A DNA stretch of 64,000 nucleotides from contig CAZIAH010000002.1 of assembly GCA_964537715.1 (NCBI GenBank), forward strand, positions 1 through 64,000. Direction: 5' to 3'. A program made the position numbers and the translations under genes. The notes under the pieces were generated by a model. That model searched no databases and was not told the origin of the DNA. It saw only the letters and a list, made by a program, of their open reading frames with translations. This DNA comes from CAZTZL01 sp964537715 (GTDB taxonomy: Bacteria > Zhuqueibacterota > QNDG01 > DSAB01). Positions 37,101 to 45,800 of this stretch are shown in pieces. Position 1 is the stretch's first letter; the number at the start of each line of letters is the position of its first letter.

Positions 37101-39133
37101 CTGAACAGCAGAATCTCTTTATTATCCGTGAGCTGGCAAATGGGAACAACCTGATTTTGGAAAAAGAAACCGACCTGAGTACACGCATTGGTATCGTATC
37201 TGTGGGAGGTTATAAAAATGCGAGCACCGTACAGGATGAATATTATCCGCAAGTAGATATTCACTGGAAAGAAAATGACCGTTATCGAAATTTCGATGTT
37301 CCGATCGAGTATGTAACCTATTATTCCGAAAGAACAAATCGAGATCCACTGGTTATCGGGGGTGAATATGGAGAAGGCAAGTATCTCTATATTGCCACAT
37401 TTTTTGATCCAACGACATCCAGAGGGTATGGCCGATATCCATACTTTTGTGATCTCATACAGAGAGAATTTGATCTTTGGCCAGTGATGAAAAAGGAGTG
37501 TGCTGAAGTCTATTTTGAGCCGGGCGACCGGGAAGATATCAGTATTGAAGATCTGGTCAAAATGTGGAAAGAGAGTGGATTCAGAATTATTTATGTGGCT
37601 GGCTGGCATGTCTATCAGCAATGGACCTACGATTATGAAAGGCTTATCAAGTTGGCGCATGAGAATGCTATGCTGGTGTATCTCTGGCTGGAACTTCCTC
37701 ATGTGAATCAAAAATTTTGGGACGAACACCCTCAATGGCGAGAAATAACCGCCACCGGAGAAGAGGCTTTTGTTGATTGGCGTCGACTGATGGCATTAAC
37801 GATTGATTCGTGTCGTGAAGCAGTGTATCAAGAATTGTCCGGTCTGATCGATCGATATGATTGGGATGGCATCAATCTAGCGGAACTCTATTTTGAATCA
37901 GCCTATGATTGGCAGACATACAGTCCAGTAGGGCCTGAACGTCCTGAAAATTTTACACCCATGCATCCTTCCGTACGCGCAGATTTTCGGAAACGGTATC
38001 ATTTTGATCCGGTGGATCTCTTCAATCAAAAGTCTGTGCACTATTGGCGCCAAAATATGAAAGACTGGAATGTTTTTGAGAAGTATCGAGAGCAATTGGT
38101 CGTAAAACTTCATCGGGAATTCCTGCAATTTCTGCACAGGGAAAGTGATCAAAAAGATTTGGATATGGAAATATTGGTCACTGTGTTGGATGATATTCTT
38201 GGGAAGAATATCGGCAGGGGTACGGGAACAGATACGAAAGGGATCATTGCACTTCAGAATCAATTCCCCTTTACTTTGCAGATAGAGGACCCAGCACAGT
38301 TATGGAATTTGAAGCCCGACCGATATAAGTTGCTTTCAGATACTTATGATCCCATGATGAATGACGGATCTTTGATTTTGGATATTAATATTGTACCCTT
38401 CCGTAACCTGAAGCGAAGCTTGTCGCCTACCCAACAACAAACAGGTGTTGAACTCAATCAGTTAATGCGATATGCTTTTCAGGATAGCAACCGGGTTGCT
38501 TTGTACTCAGAATCCACTATCTATACGGTTGATCTCCCCTGGATTTCTTACGTTTTAGGGAGAAATGCAAAAGAAAATATTTCAGAGTTTGAGTGGCAAG
38601 TACAGACCAAGCAGACGGTTGTTGCCGATTTGGATCCTGACAGCCACAAAAATATCTATTTGGACGATCATTTTTGGCCTGCATATTATAAAGGACACAT
38701 CATTATTCCGACGGGTAATCATAGAATTCGTTCGTTGAATAAAGTCGATAATCTAAAAAGCACATTTGTTCCTTCAACTCGACTGATTGATATGAGCGGA
38801 GAGTTGCGCCGATGCAATTTGTTCTCACAGGGATTGGATATCTTATATGAATCCAAAATCAGGAATTATATCGTTATCAATGAAGAACCGATAAAAATTC
38901 TTTTGGACGGAAAACTGTTTCATCCTAAAATATTCAACGGGCTTGTAGGATTTACGCTGCAATTGCCGGCCGGATCGCATATGGCCAAAATTTATACAAA
39001 AAGCAAGGGTTCGTATTCATTAAGAAACATCAGTATCATTACTTCTATGTCTATTGTTGCTATCAGTTTTATGGCCGGTTCTGTTCTTCTTGTGCTTTAT
39101 GTGGCCAGGTTTAAAAGGAGAAAGAATACCTAA
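34106..39133 (+). CDS. Membrane-anchored protein with two GH-like domains and a DUF2334 deacetylase-like domain
   Basis: The product is 1675 residues. An N-terminal membrane/signal segment (about 8-30) is followed by a GHL10/PgaB-C-terminal-like barrel (about 45-395; ...KSCHERHIAVFAWIPAF..., GLDGFDIAEP). Next come a DUF2334 polysaccharide-deacetylase-like domain (about 588-870; RIEDVNP, then LHGCTHQY near 658) and a class I amidotransferase/ThuA-like region (about 930-1110). A second GHL10-like barrel (about 1133-1500; DWDGINLAELYFES) and a C-terminal membrane helix (about 1645-1667) complete it. The deacetylase-plus-hydrolase pairing recalls PgaB and PelA, which trim and deacetylate exopolysaccharide in the periplasm. 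The next gene, 27 bases on, is a GT2 synthase. Role inferred from architecture and context. Confidence 0.8.
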   Translation: MKNKCYSIYTYVFLYILIFFYFPINLLSYSKNRPVVKAMPNHSMAVRFDPSYYYDRGQEVSELCETLAQKWSEAGINLLYIKVYDPVYGAVYHTNYSLNIQTDYGRLDLLSAMIKSCHERHIAVFAWIPAFLHKQVWEAHPEWRIKDKQGNDYQTEMEPYLLCTRHQGFRQWWLGFIDELAENYPGLDGFDIAEPIVTWKYDEGCFCDLCQKAYENYLANGGSKSTLYQVRSKSLLEILEETIHRIHKHRRKASITTVVSAYKNGLIYSSEEQRMLSGFDLDGILNSTQKPDMINTELIWQQWADVFHDKKIFTPRWTREAVRQVLSQVNGRADLIVHVEITNFGGVIVNQDQVLESITSAFQGGAKGIDIYDSHQADEQNLWPELTRVFKAVPKKQVVVYYDPVGENDARQLKVLLNHFNTESKLIPLEKSFSPYHDAEMDVIFYVGVANRSSLPSRFLRYISRTHHTVCWINYNLFYLGQKYLSKLGFQYQGQDERSQYEVQYKGACFTKLDSSINIIRVDNPDQCHVLAQVRKDSIEVPYIIQSGHFWYVADLPLSYVTEGGRHIVFADLLHDILNENHQERHLALVRIEDVNPQSSPESLRGIADFLSSKNIPFSVGLTPFYLDPSTNTAVSLSDRPELTEALRYMVSKGGTIVLHGCTHQYRGQSCIDYEFWDGIEDRPLFEDSEEYVRNRLDKALDECLHNGIYPLIWETPHYAASLFDYRIISQYFSTSYERRQTSDVLGSDQLLPFITRSLFTNTLIIPENLGYIPVENPSPENVITAAEKNLAVRDGFASFFFHPFLDLEILKEAVKRIEKLGYTFANVRSFNSCVAGSSCFIASGQNEMKLDLNSQYFEEFYLTHNGKIENRYTSEAKLTEPIHKIVTCPAGWMYIGQALKTKEATFVPSEWNSFLKAPFKIGNLWRADPLVGIKTPVVPLFIIDLDAQGDEAVSQESLLKTFESVGIDFQTTSVKNFIEIPESVNLIVIPYAAGKHLTEQQNLFIIRELANGNNLILEKETDLSTRIGIVSVGGYKNASTVQDEYYPQVDIHWKENDRYRNFDVPIEYVTYYSERTNRDPLVIGGEYGEGKYLYIATFFDPTTSRGYGRYPYFCDLIQREFDLWPVMKKECAEVYFEPGDREDISIEDLVKMWKESGFRIIYVAGWHVYQQWTYDYERLIKLAHENAMLVYLWLELPHVNQKFWDEHPQWREITATGEEAFVDWRRLMALTIDSCREAVYQELSGLIDRYDWDGINLAELYFESAYDWQTYSPVGPERPENFTPMHPSVRADFRKRYHFDPVDLFNQKSVHYWRQNMKDWNVFEKYREQLVVKLHREFLQFLHRESDQKDLDMEILVTVLDDILGKNIGRGTGTDTKGIIALQNQFPFTLQIEDPAQLWNLKPDRYKLLSDTYDPMMNDGSLILDINIVPFRNLKRSLSPTQQQTGVELNQLMRYAFQDSNRVALYSESTIYTVDLPWISYVLGRNAKENISEFEWQVQTKQTVVADLDPDSHKNIYLDDHFWPAYYKGHIIIPTGNHRIRSLNKVDNLKSTFVPSTRLIDMSGELRRCNLFSQGLDILYESKIRNYIVINEEPIKILLDGKLFHPKIFNGLVGFTLQLPAGSHMAKIYTKSKGSYSLRNISIITSMSIVAISFMAGSVLLVLYVARFKRRKNT

Positions 39134-39160
39134 AACAAATGTAAATTGTGAGGAAAATAA

Positions 39161-40426
39161 TTGGGAGCTTTTCATTCTGTAATACTGGATGCGCTGTTTC
39201 TTTTTGCCGTTTCGGTGATTTGGATGATGATTCTTTATCAGCTCGTGATGAGTTTTTGGGGTTATCGGTACTATCGTTCGACAAGGATAAAGGAACCCGA
39301 TAAACCGCATTCCCGGGAGGCACTGCCGAGCGTCAGTATTTTAATTCCGGCCAGAAATGAGGAAGTCGTTATTAAAACGACATTAAATCATATTTTATCG
39401 ATGGATTATCCTGAGGATAAGATGGAAGTGATTCTTATTAATGATGGATCCACGGATAAGACGGCTATGGAAGTGGAATCGGTTTCAGCCCGATATCCAC
39501 AGGTAAGGATGGTGCATCTGTCTGGTGTAAATGCCGGAAAGGGGAAAGCCCATGCTCTGAATTTTGGTCTTAAAAGTGCCCGAAACGACCTTATCGCAGT
39601 TTATGATGCCGATAATTGTCCGGAGCCATCCTCACTAAGGATTTTGGTTATGGATTTGATTTCAAATGATCATATCGGAGCCGTTATCGGGAAGTTCCGT
39701 ACACTGAATAAAAAGAAAAATTTACTGACCCGTTTTATCAATATTGAAACATTGAGTTTTCAGTGGATACTGCAGGCCGGTAGGTATCTCGGCTTTGGTA
39801 TTACCATTCTTCCCGGCACCAATTTTGTGATCCGAAGAGAGGTTTTGGATGCGTGTAAAGGGTGGGATGAGGATGCGATCACGGAAGATTCGGAATTAAG
39901 CGTACGCGTTTACCAGAAAGGCTGGAAAATGAAATTTGTTCCCGCAGCAGTAACATGGGAACAGGAGCCGGAAAAATGGTCGGTCTGGGTCAGACAACGT
40001 ACACGATGGGTTCGGGGAAACAATTATGTGATAAAGAAATTTCTTAAACAAGCATTAAGGCTGAAGAACCGGTTTTTAATGCTGGAATTTCTCCATCTTT
40101 TTATACTGTACTATCTTTTTTTAGGGGCTATTATTGTATCCCATCTTTTTTTCTTGCTTTGCGGTCTGGGCATTCTTTCAGTTACTGTACCCGGTCCGTA
40201 TACGGCGGTCTGGATTTCTGCATTTCTGCTCTACCTTTTGGAAATCATTTTGGTGTTATCTTTTGAGAATGAAGATTCTCTGATCAATATTTTCTGTATT
40301 GCCTTGATGTATTTTACCTACTGTCAGATGTGGATATACGTGGTTTTCAAAGCATTTTATATGGATTTTATGAAAAAACGGGTGGGAGTCTGGGATAAGA
40401 CCGAAAGGGTACTCCATGTCAATTAG
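39161..40426 (+). CDS. Processive GT2 polysaccharide synthase, PgaC/BcsA-like
   Basis: This 421-residue integral membrane GT2 enzyme has all hallmark motifs: INDGSTDK, DADN (about 148-151), TEDSEL (about 241) and QRTRW (about 278-282), the last typical of processive synthases such as PgaC, hyaluronan and cellulose synthases. One N-terminal and three or four C-terminal membrane segments form the export channel. It would polymerise a UDP-sugar and push the chain through the inner membrane. The start is TTG at 39161, supported by GAGG at 39150-39153; no ATG is suitably placed. It is 27 bases after the deacetylase/hydrolase gene and 21 before the barrel-like gene, so an operon. Confidence 0.9.
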   Translation: MGAFHSVILDALFLFAVSVIWMMILYQLVMSFWGYRYYRSTRIKEPDKPHSREALPSVSILIPARNEEVVIKTTLNHILSMDYPEDKMEVILINDGSTDKTAMEVESVSARYPQVRMVHLSGVNAGKGKAHALNFGLKSARNDLIAVYDADNCPEPSSLRILVMDLISNDHIGAVIGKFRTLNKKKNLLTRFINIETLSFQWILQAGRYLGFGITILPGTNFVIRREVLDACKGWDEDAITEDSELSVRVYQKGWKMKFVPAAVTWEQEPEKWSVWVRQRTRWVRGNNYVIKKFLKQALRLKNRFLMLEFLHLFILYYLFLGAIIVSHLFFLLCGLGILSVTVPGPYTAVWISAFLLYLLEIILVLSFENEDSLINIFCIALMYFTYCQMWIYVVFKAFYMDFMKKRVGVWDKTERVLHVN

Positions 40427-40447
40427 TGTCAGTGGATTGTTCAATAG

Positions 40448-41320
40448 ATGAGAAAAAGAACTGAAATCATTTGTGCAACAGTTATTTTGTGTTGTTTTGC
40501 CAGGACGCCAATTTTCACCCAGGAAACAGCGCCTCCAGATTCCTTGATGAAAGGAAAAAACCAGAAAAAAATGCATATCAAACTCTGGGGGGAATTGTAC
40601 AACGAATCGATTTCATTTTACAAATTGAACAATAATTTTATTTCATGTTCGCATATCAGGCAGGGAATAAAAATGTACCGGGAGTCCAAAATATGTCTTG
40701 AAACGTACTTTCTGTTTCGCTACGGGAAAGATCTTAATCATGATTTCTGGAATAATAAAATAGAGACCGGACTCGGATTTCGGTTAAGGTGGTTTCAGAG
40801 TATATTTTTAGCGGTTTATCTGGAATGGATAAAGGGATATTACCTGGATATGCTGGAGGAATATGCACTATATAGTTCTGAGAATTATCATGATTTTCGT
40901 ACGGGTTTGATATTCTGGTACGGCTGGGACCGAAAAATCATAGAATATCCACCGGAGAATTTCCCTTTTAATTATTGGGGTGAACTGTACAGTGATGTAA
41001 GTTATTATCGGTCACAGCGAAACAATGTGATTGGATATTTCAGTGCTAAGATCGGATTGAGGCCGTTGAAATTATGGCAGGCAACTCTCGATTGTTACGG
41101 AACTGCCTATCTGTATAAAGATGTGAATAAGGATTTCTGGAATAATAAAATAGAGTACGGACCTGGATTTTGGATCCGGCCGTATTATGATTTGAGTTTG
41201 AAACTGTATATCGAGTGGCTCTGGGGCAACTATTTCGGTGTAGAAGGTTTGGATCCGAATCCCTACGATCAGAATTACTGGGACAGAAGAATGGGAATTA
41301 TATTATGGATCGGATGGTAA
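40448..41320 (+). CDS. Outer-membrane barrel-like protein with internal duplication
   Basis: The 290-residue product has a signal peptide (to about residue 24). Two homologous halves follow, at about 45-150 and 175-290. Each opens with WGELY, passes through DxNxDFWNNKIExGxGFxxR and ends with L.LYLEW..G.Y-type aromatic strands. Alternating, aromatic-rich strands and length fit a beta-barrel of the PgaA/NfrA C-terminal kind. In this operon it could be the outer-membrane exit pore for the polymer, but without the TPR part usual in PgaA. I do not recognise an exact family. The ribosome-binding site is weak. Confidence 0.65.
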   Translation: MRKRTEIICATVILCCFARTPIFTQETAPPDSLMKGKNQKKMHIKLWGELYNESISFYKLNNNFISCSHIRQGIKMYRESKICLETYFLFRYGKDLNHDFWNNKIETGLGFRLRWFQSIFLAVYLEWIKGYYLDMLEEYALYSSENYHDFRTGLIFWYGWDRKIIEYPPENFPFNYWGELYSDVSYYRSQRNNVIGYFSAKIGLRPLKLWQATLDCYGTAYLYKDVNKDFWNNKIEYGPGFWIRPYYDLSLKLYIEWLWGNYFGVEGLDPNPYDQNYWDRRMGIILWIGW

Positions 41321-41333
41321 CTAGGAGGAAAAT

Positions 41334-42896
41334 GTGAAATTACATTCATACATCTCTGCAATAGGTGTATTCACATTTGTATTTTCTATAAGCAGCATAC
41401 TGATGGGGCAGAATGGAGGGGAATTAATATGGCAGTCTTCGACTGACTGGATTGTCAATTCGATTGCTCCGACCAACGATGCAAACGGGGATGGAATTTC
41501 GGATGTTTTTGTCGGTTCGGCAGATTATCGGGCTTACTGTTTTTCGGGTGATGGAAGTGGTATTGTCTGGTCCTGGAATTTTGGGGCCGAAGTGAAAACA
41601 GTCGCCAGTATTCCAGATATCAATGGAGATGGTGTGGATGACTGTCTTGCAGGAGGACTGGCCAATACCGTTTATTGTATGTCCGGGAAACCGGATCACA
41701 AGGGATTGACAGAAATCCTTTGGTCTCAACCAGTGGATTGGCATGTTTGGTCACTGGCCACGATCGGGGATATTGATGGTGACGGAATTCGTGAATGTCT
41801 GTCAGGTGCCGGGGATAATATGGTTTGCTGTTTTGATGGTGCCTATGGAGATTTGTTGTGGTCTTATATGGATACTGCAGACATATTGACTGTTCATGCT
41901 ATTTCTGACGTCAACAAGGACGGGTACGAAGATTGTCTGGCCGGTGGACACGGGAACAGAGTGCTCTGTATTTCAGGTGCAAGTGAAGGGAACGGAGAAC
42001 TCCTCTGGCATTATATGATTTTCCCGCCTGAAGGGACTTCTGTGTTATCTGTTGCACCCATTGCAGATGTGAATGGGGATGGGGTTGCAGACTGTCTGGC
42101 GAGCGGATTGCACGAGCTCGTCTACTGTATTTCGGGGGCAAGCAGCGGACAGGCAGATCTCATCTGGAGTTATCCGACCGGAGCAAATGTGCTCTCTGTG
42201 GCGTCGATCTCGGATGTGAATGGGGATGGGTTTTCCGATTGCCTGGCCGGTGGAGAGAGTGACAAGGTGTTTTGTATCTCAGGCCATACAGGCACATTAA
42301 TTTGGTCATTTCCCACTGCGGGAACCGTATACGACGTGAATCACATTTCAGATGTCAATGGAGATGGTTTTGAAGATTGTATTGCCGGTGGAGCAGGCAA
42401 TATGGTACATTGTATCAATGGGAAATCGGGGAGCCGATTGTGGGAATACGAAAACGAGGATGGAGGAACGGTTCGATGTGTGGCTGCTATCCCGGATCTC
42501 AATAGCAATGGTATTCACGATGTTGTCGCAGGAACTGATGGCAGTTTGGTCTATGCCATAGAAGGAGGAACCAGTACAACTGAGGTACTGTCTGGTACTC
42601 CTGTATCTGATAAACCGGTTCAGTATCAACTTTTGCAGAATTATCCGAATCCTTTTAATCAAACGACCATGATTTCTGTTCTTTTACCTGAAAAAAGCGA
42701 GATCAGATTGGATGTTTTTAACTTGAATGGAGAATTGGTATCCACACCGATTGTGGGTCCTTTTCCTGCGGGGAAACATCAAATTCGTTGGAACGGAGAG
42801 GGCCTGAACGGAGGGTCGTTATCGTCTGGATGTTATCTGTATCGATTAAAGACCGATGCTTTTTCTTCTGTAAAGAGGATGACACTGATCAAATAG
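41334..42896 (+). CDS. FG-GAP propeller protein with T9SS tail
   Basis: This 520-residue secreted protein has a signal peptide (ending about LMGQN) and eight Ca2+-binding FG-GAP/VCBS-like blades with the pattern ISDVNGDGFSDCLAGG. A T9SS sorting domain follows (NYPNPFNQTTM to MTLIK). Cys-rich blades with YCxSG/FCISG strands suggest disulfides. It starts at GTG 41334 with AGGAGG 6 bases before; the overlapping ATG at 41332 would stop at once. Thirteen bases separate it from the barrel gene, so it is probably co-transcribed. It may act as a surface lectin or matrix protein, an inference from the family type. Confidence 0.87.
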   Translation: MKLHSYISAIGVFTFVFSISSILMGQNGGELIWQSSTDWIVNSIAPTNDANGDGISDVFVGSADYRAYCFSGDGSGIVWSWNFGAEVKTVASIPDINGDGVDDCLAGGLANTVYCMSGKPDHKGLTEILWSQPVDWHVWSLATIGDIDGDGIRECLSGAGDNMVCCFDGAYGDLLWSYMDTADILTVHAISDVNKDGYEDCLAGGHGNRVLCISGASEGNGELLWHYMIFPPEGTSVLSVAPIADVNGDGVADCLASGLHELVYCISGASSGQADLIWSYPTGANVLSVASISDVNGDGFSDCLAGGESDKVFCISGHTGTLIWSFPTAGTVYDVNHISDVNGDGFEDCIAGGAGNMVHCINGKSGSRLWEYENEDGGTVRCVAAIPDLNSNGIHDVVAGTDGSLVYAIEGGTSTTEVLSGTPVSDKPVQYQLLQNYPNPFNQTTMISVLLPEKSEIRLDVFNLNGELVSTPIVGPFPAGKHQIRWNGEGLNGGSLSSGCYLYRLKTDAFSSVKRMTLIK

Positions 42897-42913
42897 GTTT
42901 TTAAGGAAATGCA

Positions 42914-45769
42914 ATGATTGACCGGTTGAAATTGTTTGTGTTTTGGCTTCGACAAGTTCGATTTATCTCAATAGTATGCCTTTCCATTCTCCTTGTAGAA
43001 TTGATTTATGCACAGGAGCCTGGGGATCTGATCTGGAAATCTACCACAGGCTGGAAAGTTCGTGATGTATCGTCAGCTGGCGATGTGAACAATGACGGCA
43101 TTGCCGATGTTTTTGTCGCTTCTGGCAGTGATATGGTGATTTGTTTTTCAGGCGGCGGAATCAATAAAGGAGAGATTTTGTGGACCTGGCCAATTCCAAA
43201 TGATGTTTGGTCGGTTACAAACATATCCGATGTCAATCATGACGGTGTTGAAGATTGTCTTGCAGGTGGAGGCGATAACCATGTTTATTGTTTATCCGGG
43301 AAACCAGAAAACGGATCGACTCATGAAATTTGGAAACAGCCGGTTTTTGGAGATGTTTGGATAGTAGCCCGGATTGGTGATCTCGATAACGATGGTATCA
43401 ATGATTGCCTTGCGGGTTCTGGTGATGATCACGTATACTGTTTCAGTGGATCCAGTGGTCTTCTGTTGTGGTCCTATACCGATGCTGCGGATATATTAAC
43501 TGTTCATGCCATTCCAGATGTCAATGGCGATGGGAAAGAGGATTGTTTGGCCGGAGGGCATGGGAATCGGGTTTTATGTATATCAGGCGGAAGTTCTGTC
43601 ACAGGAGAGTTGCTCTGGCACTATACCCTCTATGCGCCGGTCGGCGCTTCTGTTCTGTCTGTGTCTCCGATTGAAGATATGAACGGAGATGGCATTACAG
43701 ATTGTCTGGCAGGCGGATTGAATGAGGCGGTTTATTGTATCTCCGGCGGAAGCAGTGATCAGGCAAATTTGATATGGATTTATCCAACCGAAGCGAATGT
43801 GCTCTCCGTTGCCTCGATATCAGATGTGAATGGAGACGGATTTTCGGACGGCCTGGCTGGTGGATTGGACGATAAAGTATTTTGTATTTCTGGGCATTCA
43901 GGTGAATTGGTCTGGTCATATCCCACAAATGAAACCGTGTTTGATGTGGCCGTAATTCCGGATGTCAATTATGACGGTATCAACGATTGTATCGCGGGTG
44001 GTGGTGATAATCAAATACATTGTATTGACGGTAAACTGGGGGATAAACTGTGGTCCTCCTCGACTGTGGGATCTGTTTTAAAGGTCACAGCCGTTGCTGA
44101 TTTAAATGGGAATAGTATAAACGATGTCATCGGCGGATCGGATGACAGCTATGTTTATGTGTTTGAAGGCGGTGAATTCATTATTGAAACTGTGGATGTA
44201 CCTACAGTACCAGCGGGGCCTGATGCCGGGAAAGTAGGCGCCAATTTGGCATTCACCACAGAGAATGCAACCAGCAATTTAGGGCATTCCCTTGAATACC
44301 ATTTTGATTGGGGAGACGGTACTTTCTCTGATTGGGGAGACGTTTCTCAGAGCCATTTATATAATAATGTTGGCAGTTATTCCATTAAAGTTCAGGCCCG
44401 CTGTCAGATCCATAAAAGTGTTATTTCAAACTGGTCTGCCGGCCACGATATTTCAATTTCCGGTCATCAATTAAATATTTCATTTGTGGGTTCCGGGAAT
44501 GTGACCAAAAATCCAGATAAAGATGCATACAATCACAATGAGAGTGTGGTTCTGAATCCTGTTCCATCCGCTGATTATCAATTTGACCATTGGGAAGGCG
44601 ATTTAACAGGAAGTACTTTTCCTGAGACATTGGTCATGAACGGAGACAAATCGGTCATTGTCCATTTTACACAGACTTCTGAAATCATATCTACGCCCAA
44701 CGAACCCGAAGGAGTTTCACAAGGGAATGTCGGGGAAGTGTTGGCGTTTATCACGGGAGGGGCAAAAAGCAATCTGGATCATCCAGTGGCATATCGCTTT
44801 GATTGGGGAGATGGGTCTTATTCTGAGTGGGGAGATTCGGTTCAAACAAACAGCTGGGCTCAAATCGGTTTGTACACCGTTAAGGCTCAGGCTCGCTGTA
44901 AAGACCATCCGAGTGTTATTTCAAATTGGTCTGCCGGCCACGATATTTCAATTTCTGGTCATCAATTAAATATTTCAATTGTGGGATACGGGAGCGTGAC
45001 CAAGAATCCAGATAAGGATGCATACAATCACAATGAGAATGTGGCACTGAATCCTGTTCCATCCGCTGATTATCAATTTGACCATTGGGAAGGCGATTTG
45101 TCCGGAAATGGTTGTCCTGATACATTGATTATGAATGGGAATAAATCGGTTACCGTTTATTTTTTACAAATTCCTGAAGTTGTTTCAGCACCCGATATTC
45201 TCCAGGGCACTTCCACAGGGAATGTTGGAGAAATGTTAACATTTATCACAGGAGGGGCGAAAAGCAGCCTCAATCATTCTGTTGACTATCGGTTTGATTG
45301 GGGAGATGGGTCGTTTTCTGATTGGGGGGACTCAGTTCAAGCGAACAGCTGGGATCAAATCGGTACATACATCGTTAAAGCACAGGCGCACTGTTCGGAT
45401 CATACTTCTGTGGAGAGTGACTGGTCTTTTGGTATGACAGTCCAGGTCAGTACAACAGGGGTTGAATCTATCGGGACCGATCAGATCCCGACAAGATTTT
45501 ATCTTTCTCAGAACTATCCGAATCCGTTCAATAATGCGACATCCGTTGAATTTCATATACCCCGTATTTGTCGTCTGCAAATTCAACTGTTTAATATCTA
45601 TGGAGAAGAAATTAGGGTATTGGTTGAAGGGTATTATTCACCAGGAATTTATCGGGTTATCTGGGATGGTAAAAATACGTCTGGGGTGACTGTCTCTTCA
45701 GGAATATATACGTATCGTTTAATCACCGATCAATTGATTACTTCTAGAACATTGCTTCTTCTCAGGTAA
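42914..45769 (+). CDS. FG-GAP propeller with PKD and InlB-type repeats and T9SS tail
   Basis: The 951-residue product is a paralogue of the preceding gene. After the signal peptide come eight FG-GAP-like blades, including DVNGDGKEDCLAGG, to about residue 420. Alternating PKD domains (FDWGDG...W.D..Q, three copies) and InlB-B/Flg_new-like domains (ADYQFDHWEGDL, two copies) follow, then a T9SS tail (NYPNPFNNATS to TLLLLR). PKD repeats are stalk modules on surface glycan-binding proteins. The repeat DNA is very similar between copies. It lies 17 bases after its paralogue, with AAGGAAAT before the ATG. Confidence 0.87.
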   Translation: MIDRLKLFVFWLRQVRFISIVCLSILLVELIYAQEPGDLIWKSTTGWKVRDVSSAGDVNNDGIADVFVASGSDMVICFSGGGINKGEILWTWPIPNDVWSVTNISDVNHDGVEDCLAGGGDNHVYCLSGKPENGSTHEIWKQPVFGDVWIVARIGDLDNDGINDCLAGSGDDHVYCFSGSSGLLLWSYTDAADILTVHAIPDVNGDGKEDCLAGGHGNRVLCISGGSSVTGELLWHYTLYAPVGASVLSVSPIEDMNGDGITDCLAGGLNEAVYCISGGSSDQANLIWIYPTEANVLSVASISDVNGDGFSDGLAGGLDDKVFCISGHSGELVWSYPTNETVFDVAVIPDVNYDGINDCIAGGGDNQIHCIDGKLGDKLWSSSTVGSVLKVTAVADLNGNSINDVIGGSDDSYVYVFEGGEFIIETVDVPTVPAGPDAGKVGANLAFTTENATSNLGHSLEYHFDWGDGTFSDWGDVSQSHLYNNVGSYSIKVQARCQIHKSVISNWSAGHDISISGHQLNISFVGSGNVTKNPDKDAYNHNESVVLNPVPSADYQFDHWEGDLTGSTFPETLVMNGDKSVIVHFTQTSEIISTPNEPEGVSQGNVGEVLAFITGGAKSNLDHPVAYRFDWGDGSYSEWGDSVQTNSWAQIGLYTVKAQARCKDHPSVISNWSAGHDISISGHQLNISIVGYGSVTKNPDKDAYNHNENVALNPVPSADYQFDHWEGDLSGNGCPDTLIMNGNKSVTVYFLQIPEVVSAPDILQGTSTGNVGEMLTFITGGAKSSLNHSVDYRFDWGDGSFSDWGDSVQANSWDQIGTYIVKAQAHCSDHTSVESDWSFGMTVQVSTTGVESIGTDQIPTRFYLSQNYPNPFNNATSVEFHIPRICRLQIQLFNIYGEEIRVLVEGYYSPGIYRVIWDGKNTSGVTVSSGIYTYRLITDQLITSRTLLLLR
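44421..45100 (+). repeat. Tandem 495-bp repeat in PKD/InlB region
   Basis: The stretch 44421-44605 recurs at 44916-45100 with few differences and an exact 495-base (165-codon) period. It covers the end of a PKD domain and an InlB-type domain. A third, partial PKD unit follows. The copies look recent. Confidence 0.85.
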
Positions 45770-45800
45770 ATGTTATAAACAAAATTTTCCTGACGGTGTA

